A stretch of DNA of 64,000 nucleotides from Ceratodon purpureus (GCA_014871385.1 CM026426.1:56353375-56417374); one strand, 5' to 3'; shown: positions 1 through 11,913, counted from the stretch's first letter. Notes: generated from the letters alone by a model not told the origin. Made by a program: numbers and translations.

Positions 1-724
1 TCTTACAATCTGCAGCCTTTGATGTTGGCAGCTGATCACACTTGGCATCAGCTGCGTTTCCACATTCTCCCCTACCGTTCCCCTTACCCAGATCTACATC
101 AGTATAGTTCTCAGAAGCAGAAGAATGTTCTGACAAGTATACTTCAGAGTCTACATACTTCTCTTTCATTCCAGTACTTAAAGAACGGAGTCTCTCAATA
201 ACATCATCAGTTCCAGAGGATAGCATAGAAGACTCATCACTAACAACTTCCCTTCGCACTGAACCACCTAGACCAGTAGAGTTTTGGGATTTCTGGTAAG
301 TTGAAAAGTCCCTAGACAATGTGTTACCACTTGTGACATCAATGTGCACAGGATGCTCATAGAAAGAAGGCTGAGATGAACCCTCCCAGAGGTCCACTAC
401 TGAGCTCGAGGAATACATAAATCCAGCATCATTCAAATTGAACGTGGAATCACTACTGTACTCAGAACATAAATCAACAAATGATGGACCAACTTCCCCT
501 TTCTTCAACGGCCCACCAATCTGAATTGGATCCTCCCTAGACTTTCCATTCCGTGCTTCTCCAGTTTCATCAAGATGTTTCTCAATTGTCAGGTCAACAA
601 ATGCTGCTCCTAGTTCATAAGGACTTCCTGTCACCTTCTTACTGAGCTTCATTGCTTCATGTAAACGCCTAGGGACAATGCAACAGTCCGAGTCATCATT
701 GGACAGATCAACACCTCGGGCCAT
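1..724 (-). CDS. Unidentified acidic Ser-rich protein, N-terminal part (runs off window)
   Basis: An uninterrupted minus-strand frame starts at the ATG at 724-722 and stays open to the window edge, about 241 codons. The start is chosen because it is the first in-frame ATG downstream of a telo-box-rich promoter. The protein begins MARGVDLSNDDSDCC. It is rich in Ser, Asp and Glu, has no membrane segment or signal peptide that I can see, and looks mostly disordered. A phrase of the form 'aromatic-V-D-L' recurs (AAFVDLTIE, PSFVDLCSE, SSVVDLWEG) at roughly 40-residue spacing and may be a short linear motif repeat. I do not recognise the family; the globular part may lie beyond the window. Codon usage is balanced and there are no lesions, so it is probably a real first exon. 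Confidence 0.6.
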   Translation of the reverse strand, partial: MARGVDLSNDDSDCCIVPRRLHEAMKLSKKVTGSPYELGAAFVDLTIEKHLDETGEARNGKSREDPIQIGGPLKKGEVGPSFVDLCSEYSSDSTFNLNDAGFMYSSSSVVDLWEGSSQPSFYEHPVHIDVTSGNTLSRDFSTYQKSQNSTGLGGSVRREVVSDESSMLSSGTDDVIERLRSLSTGMKEKYVDSEVYLSEHSSASENYTDVDLGKGNGRGECGNAADAKCDQLPTSKAADCK

Positions 725-747
725 TTTTGAGAACTACGTAGTAAGCC

Positions 748-954
748 AACCCTAAACCACAGAATCAGAGGGAAGACAAACATGTTACTCACACAAAACA
801 AAGAAACCTAAACCACATCACTTCCTCTCTAATTCCTCTCCATTGCACACGTTTGTTGCAGGACGAAATACATCTTTTAAGCAGAACATGTGTTTGGTGC
901 AACATAAACCCTAAGCCGCATCCACCCTAACCCTAATACCAAATAGAACCCTAA
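748..954 (-). promoter_or_regulatory. Telo-box cluster upstream of the minus-strand gene
   Basis: Four copies of the plant telo-box core AACCCTAA lie at about 748-756, 906-914, 924-936 (two overlapping units) and 947-954, within 230 bp upstream of the ATG at 724. Telo-boxes are known promoter or 5'-UTR elements of plant translation and cell-cycle genes. Placement supports promoter use here, but no TATA box was identified. Confidence 0.5.
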
Positions 955-1367
955 TTTTTGGATCCTGGTAGAACAACAAATAATCTGCACTACATGATTG
1001 GCCTAAACCTTTAGATACCCCCATTCTTAGAAGAATGTCGGAATTATCTGTTATCTAAAGTGCAGTTTAAATTCTCAGATCCGAATTAGTTGGCAACACA
1101 AAAACTTATGGGACCCGCCATTCATAAAACCCCACTGCAAGACAAGCCATGGCTGGAGTAACAGACCCCAACAAAAAATCGTTAATGCTCATCCATAGGC
1201 CACGCCGGGCTGGGAAAGACAGCTGGCATAGCCATCACGGGTGAGCTGTCAAAAGACCGGGTCCCATTGCGACCCGGGATGGTCATGGGAGAGACAGCCT
1301 GTACCGGGCAGCCCCCTCCTGCCCGAAATGTGCAAAATGTAGAGTTTGTGGGGGTAGTTAGTGCGAC

Positions 1368-2364
1368 CAGGGCTGATTTTTCACAAAGTCCCAGCCTGTC
1401 CATGTCCAAAAACCTCGAATTGAAAGGCAAAAAAAAATGAAACCCGTCCCAAAACCGGTAATCTCAAAACCAACCCGTCCATGGAAAGGTTGAAAAAAAA
1501 ACAACCCGTCCCAAAACCGGTTCAAAAAAATAGTACCCGTCCCGTAGTAGTTGTAAATTTTTTATAAAAAAAATAAAAACAAAAAAATAAAAATAATAAC
1601 AAAAAATAAAAAAACAAAGCCAAAGGTGATTTCTCCAAGGGGACTTCTTCAGTTGGTTTCTTTGAGCACGTTGTAGCCTTTGAGGTATGTTTGGTAACAT
1701 TTTATTATTTTATCTTCTTTCAAGTGTTAAACAAGTAATGTGTAGAAGAAACGAACATACAGTTGCTCACAAAAGTTGTGGGACGCCCTAAAAATTGGTC
1801 TCATAAATTGAGAAATAAAAATTATGAAGTGAAATTTGGACGTGTTGTAGTACATAAGGGAATCTACCTTCATGTGAAATTTCACTTTAATAGACTATTT
1901 TAAGACCCATTATTATTTGAAAGAAATTTATATGGAAAAAAAAAACTTGTTGTGAAAAGCCAAAATGTGACATTTCTTTTTATAGGAAGAATGTACATCT
2001 TGACTTGAGTCACATGTTAAAGTTTCATGAATTTTGGAGTTTTTATTCATTAAGATTTTATTGATTGAAAAATGATCCCAAAATTTTGAATTTTTTTAAT
2101 TTTCACTCCATAAATTGCAAAAAAATAAAATAAAAATGCACAATCACATCAAATAACTATATATGACATGATGTAATTGATATTTACATCTTTCATTTTT
2201 TGAGGAAAAATTGTCAAAAAAAATAATATTTTTAGAACCCGTGCAAAGTGAATTTTACACGTCCAAAAACCGGTTCATTCTCAAAGAACCCGTCCACTGG
2301 AAATGTTTTTTTTTTCATAACATGTCCCTGGACATGTTGAGGACCTTGTGAAAAATCACCACTG
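1368..2364. mobile_element. Non-autonomous hAT-type element (997 bp) with 8-bp TSD
   Basis: The terminal inverted repeats start CAGGGCTGATTTTTCACAA on the left and, read on the minus strand, CAGTGGTGATTTTTCACAA on the right. They are flanked by identical 8-bp duplications AGTGCGAC at 1360-1367 and 2365-2372. An 8-bp duplication and a CAG start are hallmarks of the hAT superfamily. The interior is very AT-rich and has no transposase frame, so it must be moved in trans. Near each end lie direct repeats containing CCCGTCC and AAAACCGG (about 1440-1550 and 2236-2300), the arrangement expected of subterminal transposase-binding sites. It sits between two divergently placed host genes. Confidence 0.87.
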
Positions 2365-3519
2365 AGTGCGACCCTCAATCTTCTCCTTCTACCACAAAAG
2401 TAGTCAAGCTTCTTTTTACCTCCGAACATAGTAACACCTAGGTTACCTCGGCTGTGCACTGTCTCGGCCCCGGACTTCCGGTTTAAGCAGCAGTAAGATT
2501 TGTTCTCCATGTGTGAGTGTGATGTGTTCAGGATCTATCTTTGTGAGTGTGTAGTTATCTGAAGAGACTCGGCTTTTCGGTACTTGCCCTGGAGTGGACT
2601 GCGGTCGTGGATTGTTTCGCTTCACTTTGGATTTGGCAGTGGGCCATGTGGGATGCTGTCCAGGTAAGAGATCTGTTCAGTGATGAGCTTTTGCCATGTG
2701 TTTCTGGGTTTAGGGTAGGTGTGAGCTTTCTGGGATCATGGATGGGAGAGGTTTTGTTTTGCTGGCACTGGTCGGATTGTGAAGGAATTGGAGGTCGCTT
2801 GCGGTTTTAGCTGATTATGTCTTCACTTTGGTGTTGATGATTGTTTTTCCTTGTTTGTGAGTCTTGCAGGTGTTTGAGGTATTGATAGTGAGATGATTGT
2901 GTGAGTTAGTTGCTTGAGCTTTTGGGTTTAGGTCATTTCCTTGATATTCAATGGCGTTTGTAGGAATGCTGGATTGGTGACTGTTGATGAGAGTATTGGT
3001 TTTATATACCGTACGTGCAAATGTCTGAAGTACAATCAAATTTTACTTGGGTGAGTGGAAGTAAGTTTTGTTTTTGAAGTAGTGTGCCAGGAGGGAAATG
3101 TTGTGCTGGTAGAAATGATCAGCTGCGTGGATATTGTGTGAGGGCGAGTGTATTGACTGATTCATTCTTGATGACACGTTTTTCATGTTGTGCTTGGGAG
3201 CGATTCATTGTGCACTTGGGATCCTGTAAAACGGGGTTTTTTTCTTTCTAATTGCGGGAAAGGTTGCATCTGTAGCTTCAGGGTTTTGCGTTAAAGATTA
3301 GGGTCAGGGTTGAAAGTGGAATAAGGGTTGGAAGGGTTCTGAAAGTGGCTGCGAAGTGGTTCTGAATACCGTAGCGAGAAATTTCAGTAGTTGCCATTTT
3401 ATGCTGATTTCTTGTTTCGATCGTTGATCAGGGACGGTAATGCCTCGAAAGGAAAATATAACCGAGTTAAGGGCTTGTTGAAGAATGTAGTAGACCGGCG
3501 TGATATTAAGTAAAACAAG
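2365..3519 (+). other. Upstream region and probable 5' UTR of the tetraspanin gene
   Basis: No credible coding frame was found. A good splice donor (CAG|GTAAGA, about 2661-2666) followed by a T-rich, G-rich stretch and several candidate acceptors suggests a non-coding first exon and 5'-UTR intron before the ATG at 3520. The transcription start cannot be placed from sequence alone. Confidence 0.35.
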
Positions 3520-6255
3520 ATGAGTTGCAGGGGATTTCTGCAATGCATGCTCAGGTTCACCAATTTCTTGCTCGCCTTGGTAGGCGGGTTGATTGTTATA
3601 TATTCCTTGTGGATGGTTAAAGAATTCCACGATGAGTTTCCACCTCCGTCACCATCTCCTTCCCTTCCTCCGGTAGTACCCCCATCACCCCCTCCTGAAT
3701 CACCACCACAATCCCCAACCCCAGTGCCTGTACCTCCACCAGTGCCTGCGTCTCCTCCAGAGCCAGCACCGGAGCCGTCAGCTGCCCCTACACCAGCGCC
3801 AACGATTGCCCCTACGCCTGCTCCAACTCCTGCTCCATCACCTTTGCCAACACCATCCCCAACGCCAGCTCCAACGCCGGCACCCACGCCATCACCAACT
3901 CCTAGTTCATCGACAACGCCAGCGTCCGATGTGTCGCCTTCGTCACTAACCTCAGCTCCTGATGTCTCGCCCCCATTGCCAACGTCAGCTCCCGATGTGT
4001 CGCCTCCAGCACCGCCGTCGCCTCCTTCTCCACCTGAACCGGAACCTGAGCCCAAACCTGAGCCAGAGCCATCATCAGGGCCTGAGCCGAAACCAGAACC
4101 CGAGCCATCAGACGCACCCGATGTTGCACCTGGCCCCGAGCAAGATCTTAGCATCAAGAGGGACGGCAGTTCTGAGTCAGTTCTCCAGATGTTTGATTTG
4201 CGCTATGAACAAACCAGAAGACCTTTTCTATCTTTGAAGAAAGAAAAGGTGAAGCTGCCTAAATGGCCAGCACCCTGGTAAGTTCTCAATCAAGCCCTTG
4301 AGTTCGAGTGGAACGAGGAGCGTAAGAGCATACCTTGTTGTATCATATGTGGGTTGGAATGTGTTGACATTTAAAATTGCAAGACAAAGTTATTACAGGA
4401 ATTTTCTTCCTTTGTTACGAATGTAATTGGACTTTGCTTATGCAATTTTTTAAGCCCTATACTGATTGCATGCAGGTTTATTTACGCGTTCTTGGGTGTC
4501 GGGGTTACAACGCTTTTGATAACTTGTACGGGCCACATTGCTGCCGAGACCAGTCACAACTTTTGTCTCTCATGTGTATCCTGCCCTATCGACTTGTTTG
4601 TCAAGTGTTTGTGTATATCATATTTAGACATGCTGATTATCGTATTTGACTGGGATTATTTAGTCAATGATTCTAGTGAATTTACAGGAGCATCGTTATT
4701 TGACTAGGGCTTGCAGTTATATAATTTACTCGTCTTGTTGCGTATTGCATTTGCACAGATGATGTCCCTCCTTGACCCGCTTGCAGTATTTATGCTTGCA
4801 AATTCTCTTGGTTGTAGCGCAGCTTATACTAGCTGGCTTTCTGTTCTTTGACGAACATTGGCGCCAGGTAACTTCAAAATTTCTGCAGATACTCTTCGAA
4901 CTCTTAGTTTTTAGTTGTTTCTTCTGTCGTTCTTGGACTTGTGAAAGCCTTCACTTGATACGGAGAAGCATTGTGACACTTCCTTTTGCTTGCAGGATCT
5001 ACCCGATGACCCAACAGGGCAATTGGACAAAGTGGAAAAATTTATCGAAGATAATCTGGACATCTGCAAGTGGTTTGCGTTAGGCGTGCTCATTGTGGAG
5101 GTACGGTGAAATTATTCTTATGTAGAATTGCCATTGCTGCACTAGTTCAAGAGGGTTTCAGGACAGTCGTGCGAAAATGATATCGTGTTTTGCCTTATCA
5201 CTGAACTTTTTGGATGCTTTGGTATTGGTATTTAGATATCCCGTGGCAATTATGTTCTGGTACTATAGACTTTTCTATGGGTTATAGAAAGTTCCAGATG
5301 AATTGATGTAAAGATATTCAGCTGTATTTTGTATGGGTTTCTTCTCTACCAATAAACGAGTGACGTGCTAAAGCTATGATACTGACGGTTTGACCTCCAG
5401 GCATTGGGTTTGTTTTTCGCAATGACTTTACGAGCCATCTCTATCGACTCTCGACGATCAGGATATGATAGCGATGAGGAGTATGCTCCAAGGCAGCCTC
5501 TGTTGAATCGCCAGAACAAACAAGCAGCTCCACAAGCTGGAGCTCCTGCTGGGCTTCCTCCTTCACGCACTGCAGTACGCAATGATGCTTGGAGTGCAAG
5601 AATGCGAGAGAAGGTACGCATTTCTGTGTTAGCTCAGCTGGTTGTTAAGTAACCGCCCCTTCTCAGGCTGTTCATCTATGCATGGATATCAACCCCTTTA
5701 ATGAGCTCATGGATTTGAGATTTAATTAAATATGCACTCAAAGAAGCATAAGTATTAGTTCTTTTATAACGAAGTTAGCTAGAGTAATTGAGTTGAAAAC
5801 TGTTTTGATTACACTTCTTGTGCCATAGGAGGCTCGTGGTCAAGGGGAACAAATCCGGTAACAATGAAGCAGGTTTGAACTCTTCAAGGAGACATAAGGG
5901 GAGGGTGACACTTCACTACAGCATGGATATACAGTGTTGTGTTGTGATGGAGGACATCCTCACGATGGTGGACATTGTCTGAATAGATTCATTTTGGAAA
6001 TGTATATATAAGGCCTTGTGCAATATCCAATCAAAGTGGAGAATATTTGGTGTGTATAGTGTTAACACCATCTCAGACATTGATGCTTGTAGTTATCTTT
6101 AAAGCGTGGAGATTTTGTTGTTTGTGTACGTTGTGCAGTATGGATTGGACACAACGGAATTCACTTACAACCCAGAGGAATCACGCGGGTTTGCTCAGCA
6201 AAATCAAGCAACACCTAGCACAGAAGACAGGCCTAATCGCTGCACGATAATGTAG
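3520..6255 (+). CDS. TOM2AH: TOM2A-homologue tetraspanin with long proline-rich first extracellular loop
   Basis: Six exons join in frame: 3520-4277, 4476-4575, 4787-4867, 4996-5100, 5401-5613 and 6139-6255, giving 457 residues. The N-terminus MSCRGFLQCMLRFTNFLLA is the cytoplasmic Cys-rich start and first membrane segment of plant TOM2A-type tetraspanins. The family block PAPWFIYAFLGVG starts membrane segment 2, GHIAAE follows it, segment 3 is in exon 3, EDNLDICKW precedes segment 4, and the tail carries RQPLLNRQ and WSARMREKYGLDTTEFTYNP. This group (Arabidopsis TOM2A and its homologues) consists of tonoplast or endomembrane tetraspanins originally found as host factors for tobamovirus multiplication. 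The usual length is about 280 residues. The excess is a Pro/Ala/Glu-rich tract at residues about 45-215, between segments 1 and 2. The C-terminus ends C-T-I-M, a possible CaaX box. All splice sites are GT-AG and no lesion was seen. Confidence 0.93.
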
Positions 6256-8311
6256 ACGTCTTCTTTCTGCAAAGTGGTGGATTTTTTTGGCCTGTGGCCT
6301 AGCAACCAGGTAGATAATTCCTTAAGCTTAAGTGTTTGTGATAAATATGGACAGAGGAGGTAGCTGTGCGCATTGATAAGAACTTGTTTAACCTTTAGTA
6401 ACCGTTTCTCAAGGCCATTTTTGAGGTGTAGAGGATATACTATTCGAGGGGTAGAGGATATGCCCCTGGTTGACGAAAATCTCGGCATTGGAAATATATG
6501 GTTAGGAGTCGAAACTAAAAATTACCTTACATCTCTTCATCACATAGGCTTTGTATTGAACGATGCAGTTTACATATCTGTAAGAGATGACCATCAGTTG
6601 TCACATGTGATGGTATTGTAAAACCTGGTCACAGCGTGACTGATGATTGATTTTGGGGGAGCTTGTTCCTGAACATTGGTCAATGGGGATAATCACCTGA
6701 GTTTCAGAACAATATTGGGCTTGAGAACGATAAAAGAGTAAGATATGACAAATTGGGTGGTAGTTCGGTCCCGTTCGATTAGGTGGTAGTTCAATCCATA
6801 GTAATCTCTTTTTTCTCCTTTTAGGCCGGGGTTTTGTCGTTGCATCCTTGGCTGCTTTATCCACAATCTTCCGTGGCTGCTTCATCCACAATCCTTCGCG
6901 CACGTTGAAGGGCTTTCCTTTGAATCGTGTTCTTCTGGATTTGCTCTTCTGGGTTAGAATGTGTGCGTAACCTTCTGTACTTTCACTTTGTACCGTACTG
7001 TATGTTATAATCCTTTGGGCTATACTGGCACCAATAGCTGGAAAAGAAAACATGAGGGCCGTTAGATAAAGGACAACCCTGAATGACTGTTTAGGACATC
7101 CTTATAGCATGTTTAGGTCATGCATACATAAAAACATGGGAGAAAGGACAGCAAGTCACAAGTCTAGGAAATAGGAAAGCTTATCTGATTTTCTAGACTG
7201 GTGATTCTACCCAAACTTGCTTCTTCCCGTCTTTCTTCATGTACTGCTTAGAATCTTCCACAAAAGTACGTGGCTGCTCAACTTTGACGTCACCAGTAGT
7301 TGTCCCGACCCCTATAGAGCACCCTCCTTCATTACGGCATCGTCTCCTTATCCACAGTGCATGTGGGTTTCACCAACAAGGAACCCCATATTGTGCGCTT
7401 GGAATTCCAACGCACCACTATCGTTGAGGCCGCCACGAACTTGTGCCGTCCTCGAAGATCCCTGGTGCCGCCGGCTTAATTCAAACAGAGGAGTAATTAC
7501 CCTCCACTGTCATGGTGGTACGCCCTCAGCGGCCGTCTACAATCACTGGTAGCGAAGTGGACGTATTTCATTACCGGAAATAGGCAAAACGAGCTCAAGG
7601 CAACATGGTATTCACTCGGCAGCACAGAAACTCGAGGGCCTGGACTCCGCAAACTACTCAGTGGTTTGGGTCACAAAACGACACAAGGTGGGCCCTGGAG
7701 AAGCTTACTCTCCGTAGGTAAGTGCTATCTTACTACGAGCGTCACAATGTAACCTTACGTTAAATGTAACTTCGGTAAAAGGATAGTAAATGAATTTGAG
7801 TTTTAACCCTGCCAATCGGAGTCGACCATCCGAGGACCCATATGACCACGTACTCCGGGATACTGGCCCTTGCATCCTGAGCGCTATTGGGCATTGAGAT
7901 GCGAAAGCATCGTCCAGGACATCGTTTTGAGACTTTGATATTTTGCCAAACCCCTATAGCGTAGCGATAAGTGGAAGCTCTGTATGCTTTTTCAGGTTTA
8001 GGGTTTAGGATGAATTATGTCCGATTTGATGAATGATATTGTCATGGCTGATTGGATGATATTTGTCGTGTTTAATGAATGACATTGTCATTGCGGATTG
8101 GATGATATTCGTTGTGTTTGATGAATGTTATTTGTCATTGCTGATTGGATTTGATGAATAATTGTTTAGTAATGTCCAGTCCCATTCGTCTCATGCATTT
8201 GCTTCAGCATCGTGGTTTCAGCTGAAACGATTCTCTGTCATTGCCGTTAAAATCCGGTAATGACACACATAAGATTCGTTCCAATATGGTCCTGATCAAG
8301 ATGCGTGGCCA
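6256..8311. other. Tetraspanin 3' UTR and intergenic DNA with traces of decayed coding sequence
   Basis: The first part is 3' UTR. On the minus strand, between about 7740 and 6800, there are short pieces that read like exons: a 40-residue Lys-rich tail ending in a stop near 7194-7200, a separate piece near 7350-7440, and a basic stretch near 6800-7040 preceded by a good acceptor. They are separated by stops and frame changes. I do not recognise the family, and the pieces may be a dead gene or chance. Confidence 0.25.
8025..8160. repeat. 46-bp tandem repeat, about 3 copies
   Basis: Two full 46-bp units starting TTTGATGAATGATATTG (8025-8070) and TTTAATGAATGACATTG (8071-8116) are followed by a 33-bp partial unit and the start of a fourth. 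The units differ by several substitutions, so the array is not recent. It is non-coding. Confidence 0.8.
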
Positions 8312-8312
8312 C

Positions 8313-9120
8313 ACTAGTGGAAACGCAGTGCCATTTGACTAAGCTGTATGACTGAAATATTTTCTGGTAACCAAGTCGATGATGGAGTGGCACAGGATTG
8401 ATTCCCTCAGACTATTGCGGGCCCAAGAGGTTGTCAAACCCCTTTTGTGTTGCGTGACTAGCTTATTGTTCACGTGGCCCACCTCGACGCTAGGCTTTTA
8501 CTGATATGGCCCACCCTCGTACCCAATGTACCCTGGCATAGTAACAATGAATCCCGATCCAGCTATCAAGATTGACAGTAAGCATTGAAGTCCGTTGACC
8601 GCCCTGACCCCCGGGCGAGGTGTTATACCCGTTAAGCCGGGTATATTTGTTTAGTTTGTAAGGCGGACATCTGGGCTGCTTGTAGAAACTACCGGGCGAT
8701 ATGGAGTTCTGCGGCCGGTACCTTATTGTAGAGTTCCACTGTAAATTAATGATTCAAGGCGAACAGTATAAGCTTGTAACTGCCGACTGTCAGCTGACGT
8801 TCTATATTCATGTGGACACGTTTGGTGTTCGAGAAATTCCACACACAGCCTGTGCACAACATGTTTGTATCATATAAGTGAACGTTACATCTAGTACTGG
8901 ATTATAACCTTCTGCTGGTTTAGGTCAAATGCTTCTCCCAAGAGTTCTCTCTCACTGTCGAACTATGAGAGAAACTGTGTTCTCTCTTAGCCTTTGAAAG
9001 TCCAAAAATACTCTAAACACCTAACTGAAGGAAAGTCTGAACTTCAAAAACACACACTACGACATACTGATTCTAAAAGGGCAACAAGTGTTGCGGTTGG
9101 GATTCTGTGATTGTTGTAAG
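8313..9120. other. Non-coding stretch with a perfect 8-bp inverted repeat
   Basis: No gene was found. The perfect inverted repeat TATACCCG...CGGGTATA occupies 8624-8645 directly after a TG (8621), which resembles the first bases of an LTR. No second copy was found in the window, so a solo or partial LTR is only a possibility. Confidence 0.25.
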
Positions 9121-10717
9121 TCATCGACCTTTGAAGAAGTCAGGGTGATTGAGGAAATCGATGAGGGCGTCCATCTTGGCAATCTCCGACTTCAGCATTT
9201 TGTTCTTCTTCTTTGTATCCTCCTGGACTGCGATAAATTTCACTTCGTTCGCGCCGACAGTCATCTCTTCTGCTGCAATAGATTCCCGCAGTTTCGACAA
9301 CCTGTTGGTTACAAATTCCAGGTTCATGTGTGCGAGAACTAGCGTGTCATCCCAGAGACTCTCCTCCCTAGAGGCATCGCTGTTGTGATGGGTTCCATCG
9401 TCGTGTTCGACCAATATGGCTCCGGATTCCTTCGCTTTCGTTCGCAATGCCAGAGCACGGCCATGTGCTTTCTGAGCTGTAGGAAATTTGTCCGCCCACG
9501 TTCGATGGACGCGATTGAGGTCCTCCAACTTCGACCGACCTGCCTCGATGGTTTCCGTTTGAATGCGCATTTGTTCCCGCAACTGGGCTTCCTCGACTAG
9601 AATGTTTTGTCTCCGCTCCTTCGCCAACTCCCGGATTGCATCGGTAAGTCGGGCTAGGCCTTCTAACGCCAGCCGCGGAGTCGAAGGTTTCGCTGCCTGC
9701 ACCGAGGGTGTTCGCATCTCCGCACGGGGCACTGACTGTTCACCTCGGTCTGGTTGTTTTGTTGCATCCTCACTTGGAGACCGTGTCGCATTTCGTTGAT
9801 TGCCTTCCTCATCCGGGTTACACTCTATTCTGCCGAGGACTTTGTAACCGGTTCGGGACGCCCTTCCTGTAAAGAATTAGCCACTTCCATAATGTGAAAA
9901 CGAGTTCCAGTACTGTAGGTGTGGGCAGCATGAATGGGTGACAGCTAGACACGTACAATCTCCGGTGCCAATACCGCCAAAAATGACTTCGACGGTATTT
10001 CCATACTAGCAAATCCGGGTAAAGAGACGGTCCTGTATCCCGACGATACAGCGAGATTGAAACAGTCCCTTTCCAGAAGAATAGAGCACACTGACTGTAA
10101 GAAAATGTGATGCAGGAACTTACATTGCTCGAGGGTTCAGAGGATGGCGGAGTTGACAAGGGACGAGGGTTCTGCCACTCAATTGGATGTCGTGGGTTTC
10201 TGTACTTCAATAGGAACTTCTTCTCACCATTCGCACACCCCTTGCGTCGGATAGACACAGCATACTTCGCCTCGTCCACGGCGAGTTCATCAAATTCCGC
10301 CAAGACACCTCTTGCGAAATGATAAGGTAAGCATTCATCTTCTCGTAGTTTTCTTTGATGAGCTCTCTCAAACAACTCTCCAATGTATGCTTGGTAGGCA
10401 GGGGTAAAGAAGTGTCTTCATGGGTATGCCCCGTAGTCGTTGCAAGGTCCGAGACGTTCCCTAACAAGGGTCTTAGGATACATGTCTCTGGGACATTTAC
10501 CAGGCACCATCCCCTTGCTGGGCAAGATGAGGAAGTCGCGGAACCACTGCCACCTGTTTTCGATCGGCATGATCGGCATAGTCGACGAGTGTTGACGACC
10601 AAGGCAAGCAAAGCAGGGCTCGGGAGAGGTGTTGGGCACGATGCGGCCTCGCAATGCACTATGTCTAAGTAGATCCACAAAACAATCTCTTATACATGTT
10701 TTTCGGGCTGAGTACAA
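9121..10717 (-). pseudogene. Decayed two-exon gene with C-terminal coiled coil, unknown family
   Basis: The minus-strand frame from 10717 runs to a good donor (AAT|GTAAGT) at about 10122. It is broken by one in-frame TGA at 10418-10420, probably from CGA. The piece contains a Trp/Pro-rich block (RWQWFRDF) followed by a charged block. A second exon from about 9870 to the stop at 9121 encodes about 240 residues. Its last 180 are a Glu/Lys/Leu-rich coiled coil (for example MLKSEIAKMDALIDFL). The two exons do not join cleanly in phase with the visible acceptors, which suggests a further indel. The order 'globular part then coiled coil' resembles the LTR-encoded proteins nearby, but I see no convincing residue match. 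It lies inside the transposon block, so it is probably a transposon-borne or captured gene. Confidence 0.4.
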
Positions 10718-11542
10718 TGGTAATATTGTTCCGCTGATAGGGTTGGCGACTATTAATTACAAGGACGACTCTGTATACCTGCACTGACCGATCAATTCAT
10801 GGTTGATTAGATAATAAGCTTCCGATTTTCATTTAAAACTGACCATCCGTGTAAATTTCAATCATGACTTCCCACAGTCCATAGCCAACCAAAACTGGGT
10901 ACTACAGTACCTGTGAATTGACATGGCATGGGCCATAGATTCCGCTCCAGTTATGGTCCCGTTTAGTCTTGCAAAACCATCCTTCTACCTCGGTGAGCAG
11001 TCTCCACCGTCTTCCCATGTCAGCCTGTAAGTGAGGAATTGTATTGAACAACTAATTCATCACACATTTATCTCTGAGATCGCAGAACTGTAATAACGAT
11101 TGTGATTAGCCTCAAACAGCAAAATCTTTGCGAATCAAGCTATGACGATGTCTTCGGATCTCAAGGGTTCATAAGCTGCATACATGTTAAATTAATCTTT
11201 GTCAATATCAAAGAGACACTGGCCCCTACAAAATATATATGAATCAACGAAACATGGTGGTCAAGCAGCACTCCATGCTAAAAGCTTCAGACACTATGAT
11301 TCCGTAAAAAGTCTAACATACACTAACAATGGTAAAATTTATTGAAGCCCTGTAGAGGTCCATTTGATGATTCAGTGCGTCTGTTATTACCTTACAGTTG
11401 TATTGGAGTCAAGCTGTCGGTAGGAATTGTTGGATGCTGTAATTGATGTGCCAAGCTCACTGAATCCTCTACTCCCTCAATGAATAATTATAAATAAGCA
11501 CATTCAGTAATGATACAGTCATCACCGATTCGATAAATGCAA
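10718..11542. other. No gene seen
   Basis: No supportable coding frame, RNA gene or repeat was found here. It lies between the coiled-coil pseudogene and the start of the first Gypsy LTR. Confidence 0.4.
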
Positions 11543-11904
11543 TGTGGGATCCGAGAAACTCAGAATAAACCGGAAGAGCCCTATCCGGTGTTAGAATTTC
11601 ATTTAATTTTCATTTTTTTGGTTAATTAGGTAAAAACTAGCTAGGCCTTAGCCGCATTAGGAGTTAGCACAAACCAGATACTCTAGGAACCTTAAAACAG
11701 TTAACGCAGGAAGTATTCTCGGAACCTTGATCCCGGAACTCGGAAGAGAAACCTCGGAACGGATCGACAATCCGAGAACTGACCGTTACTGTAACCGCGT
11801 CTAGGATCCGAAACGATGCGGAAGTCATCATGACTCGGATAGGTGCCTAGCTCGGTACGGTGGCGGCTGCAATTACGGGCCGCCGCAGCGTTTATGATAC
11901 CCTG

Positions 11905-11913
11905 GGTATATGA
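11905..11913 (+). promoter_or_regulatory. Putative TATA box of Gypsy A LTR
   Basis: GGTATATGA occurs about 155 bp before the ORF1 ATG at 12065. The spacing resembles the clearer GTATAAAAGG box in the element B LTR, so this is probably the U3 promoter and the RNA would start near 11940. Confidence 0.45.

Noticed and set aside
906..954. Interstitial telomere array
   Set aside because: Only scattered single or double CCCTAAA-like units at a promoter position, so telo-boxes are the simpler reading.
1182..1430. 82-codon minus-strand frame overlapping the hAT left end
   Set aside because: It crosses the hAT boundary and target duplication, so it cannot be an old gene. No family match was recognised.
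3399..4157. Minus-strand 252-codon Gly/Ser-rich frame opposite the tetraspanin exon 1
   Set aside because: It is the antisense shadow of the Pro-rich tract (Pro codons read as Gly on the other strand) and has no splice or start support.
8621..9020. Solo LTR starting TGTTATACCCG
   Set aside because: No second copy, no clear CA end and no target duplication were found.
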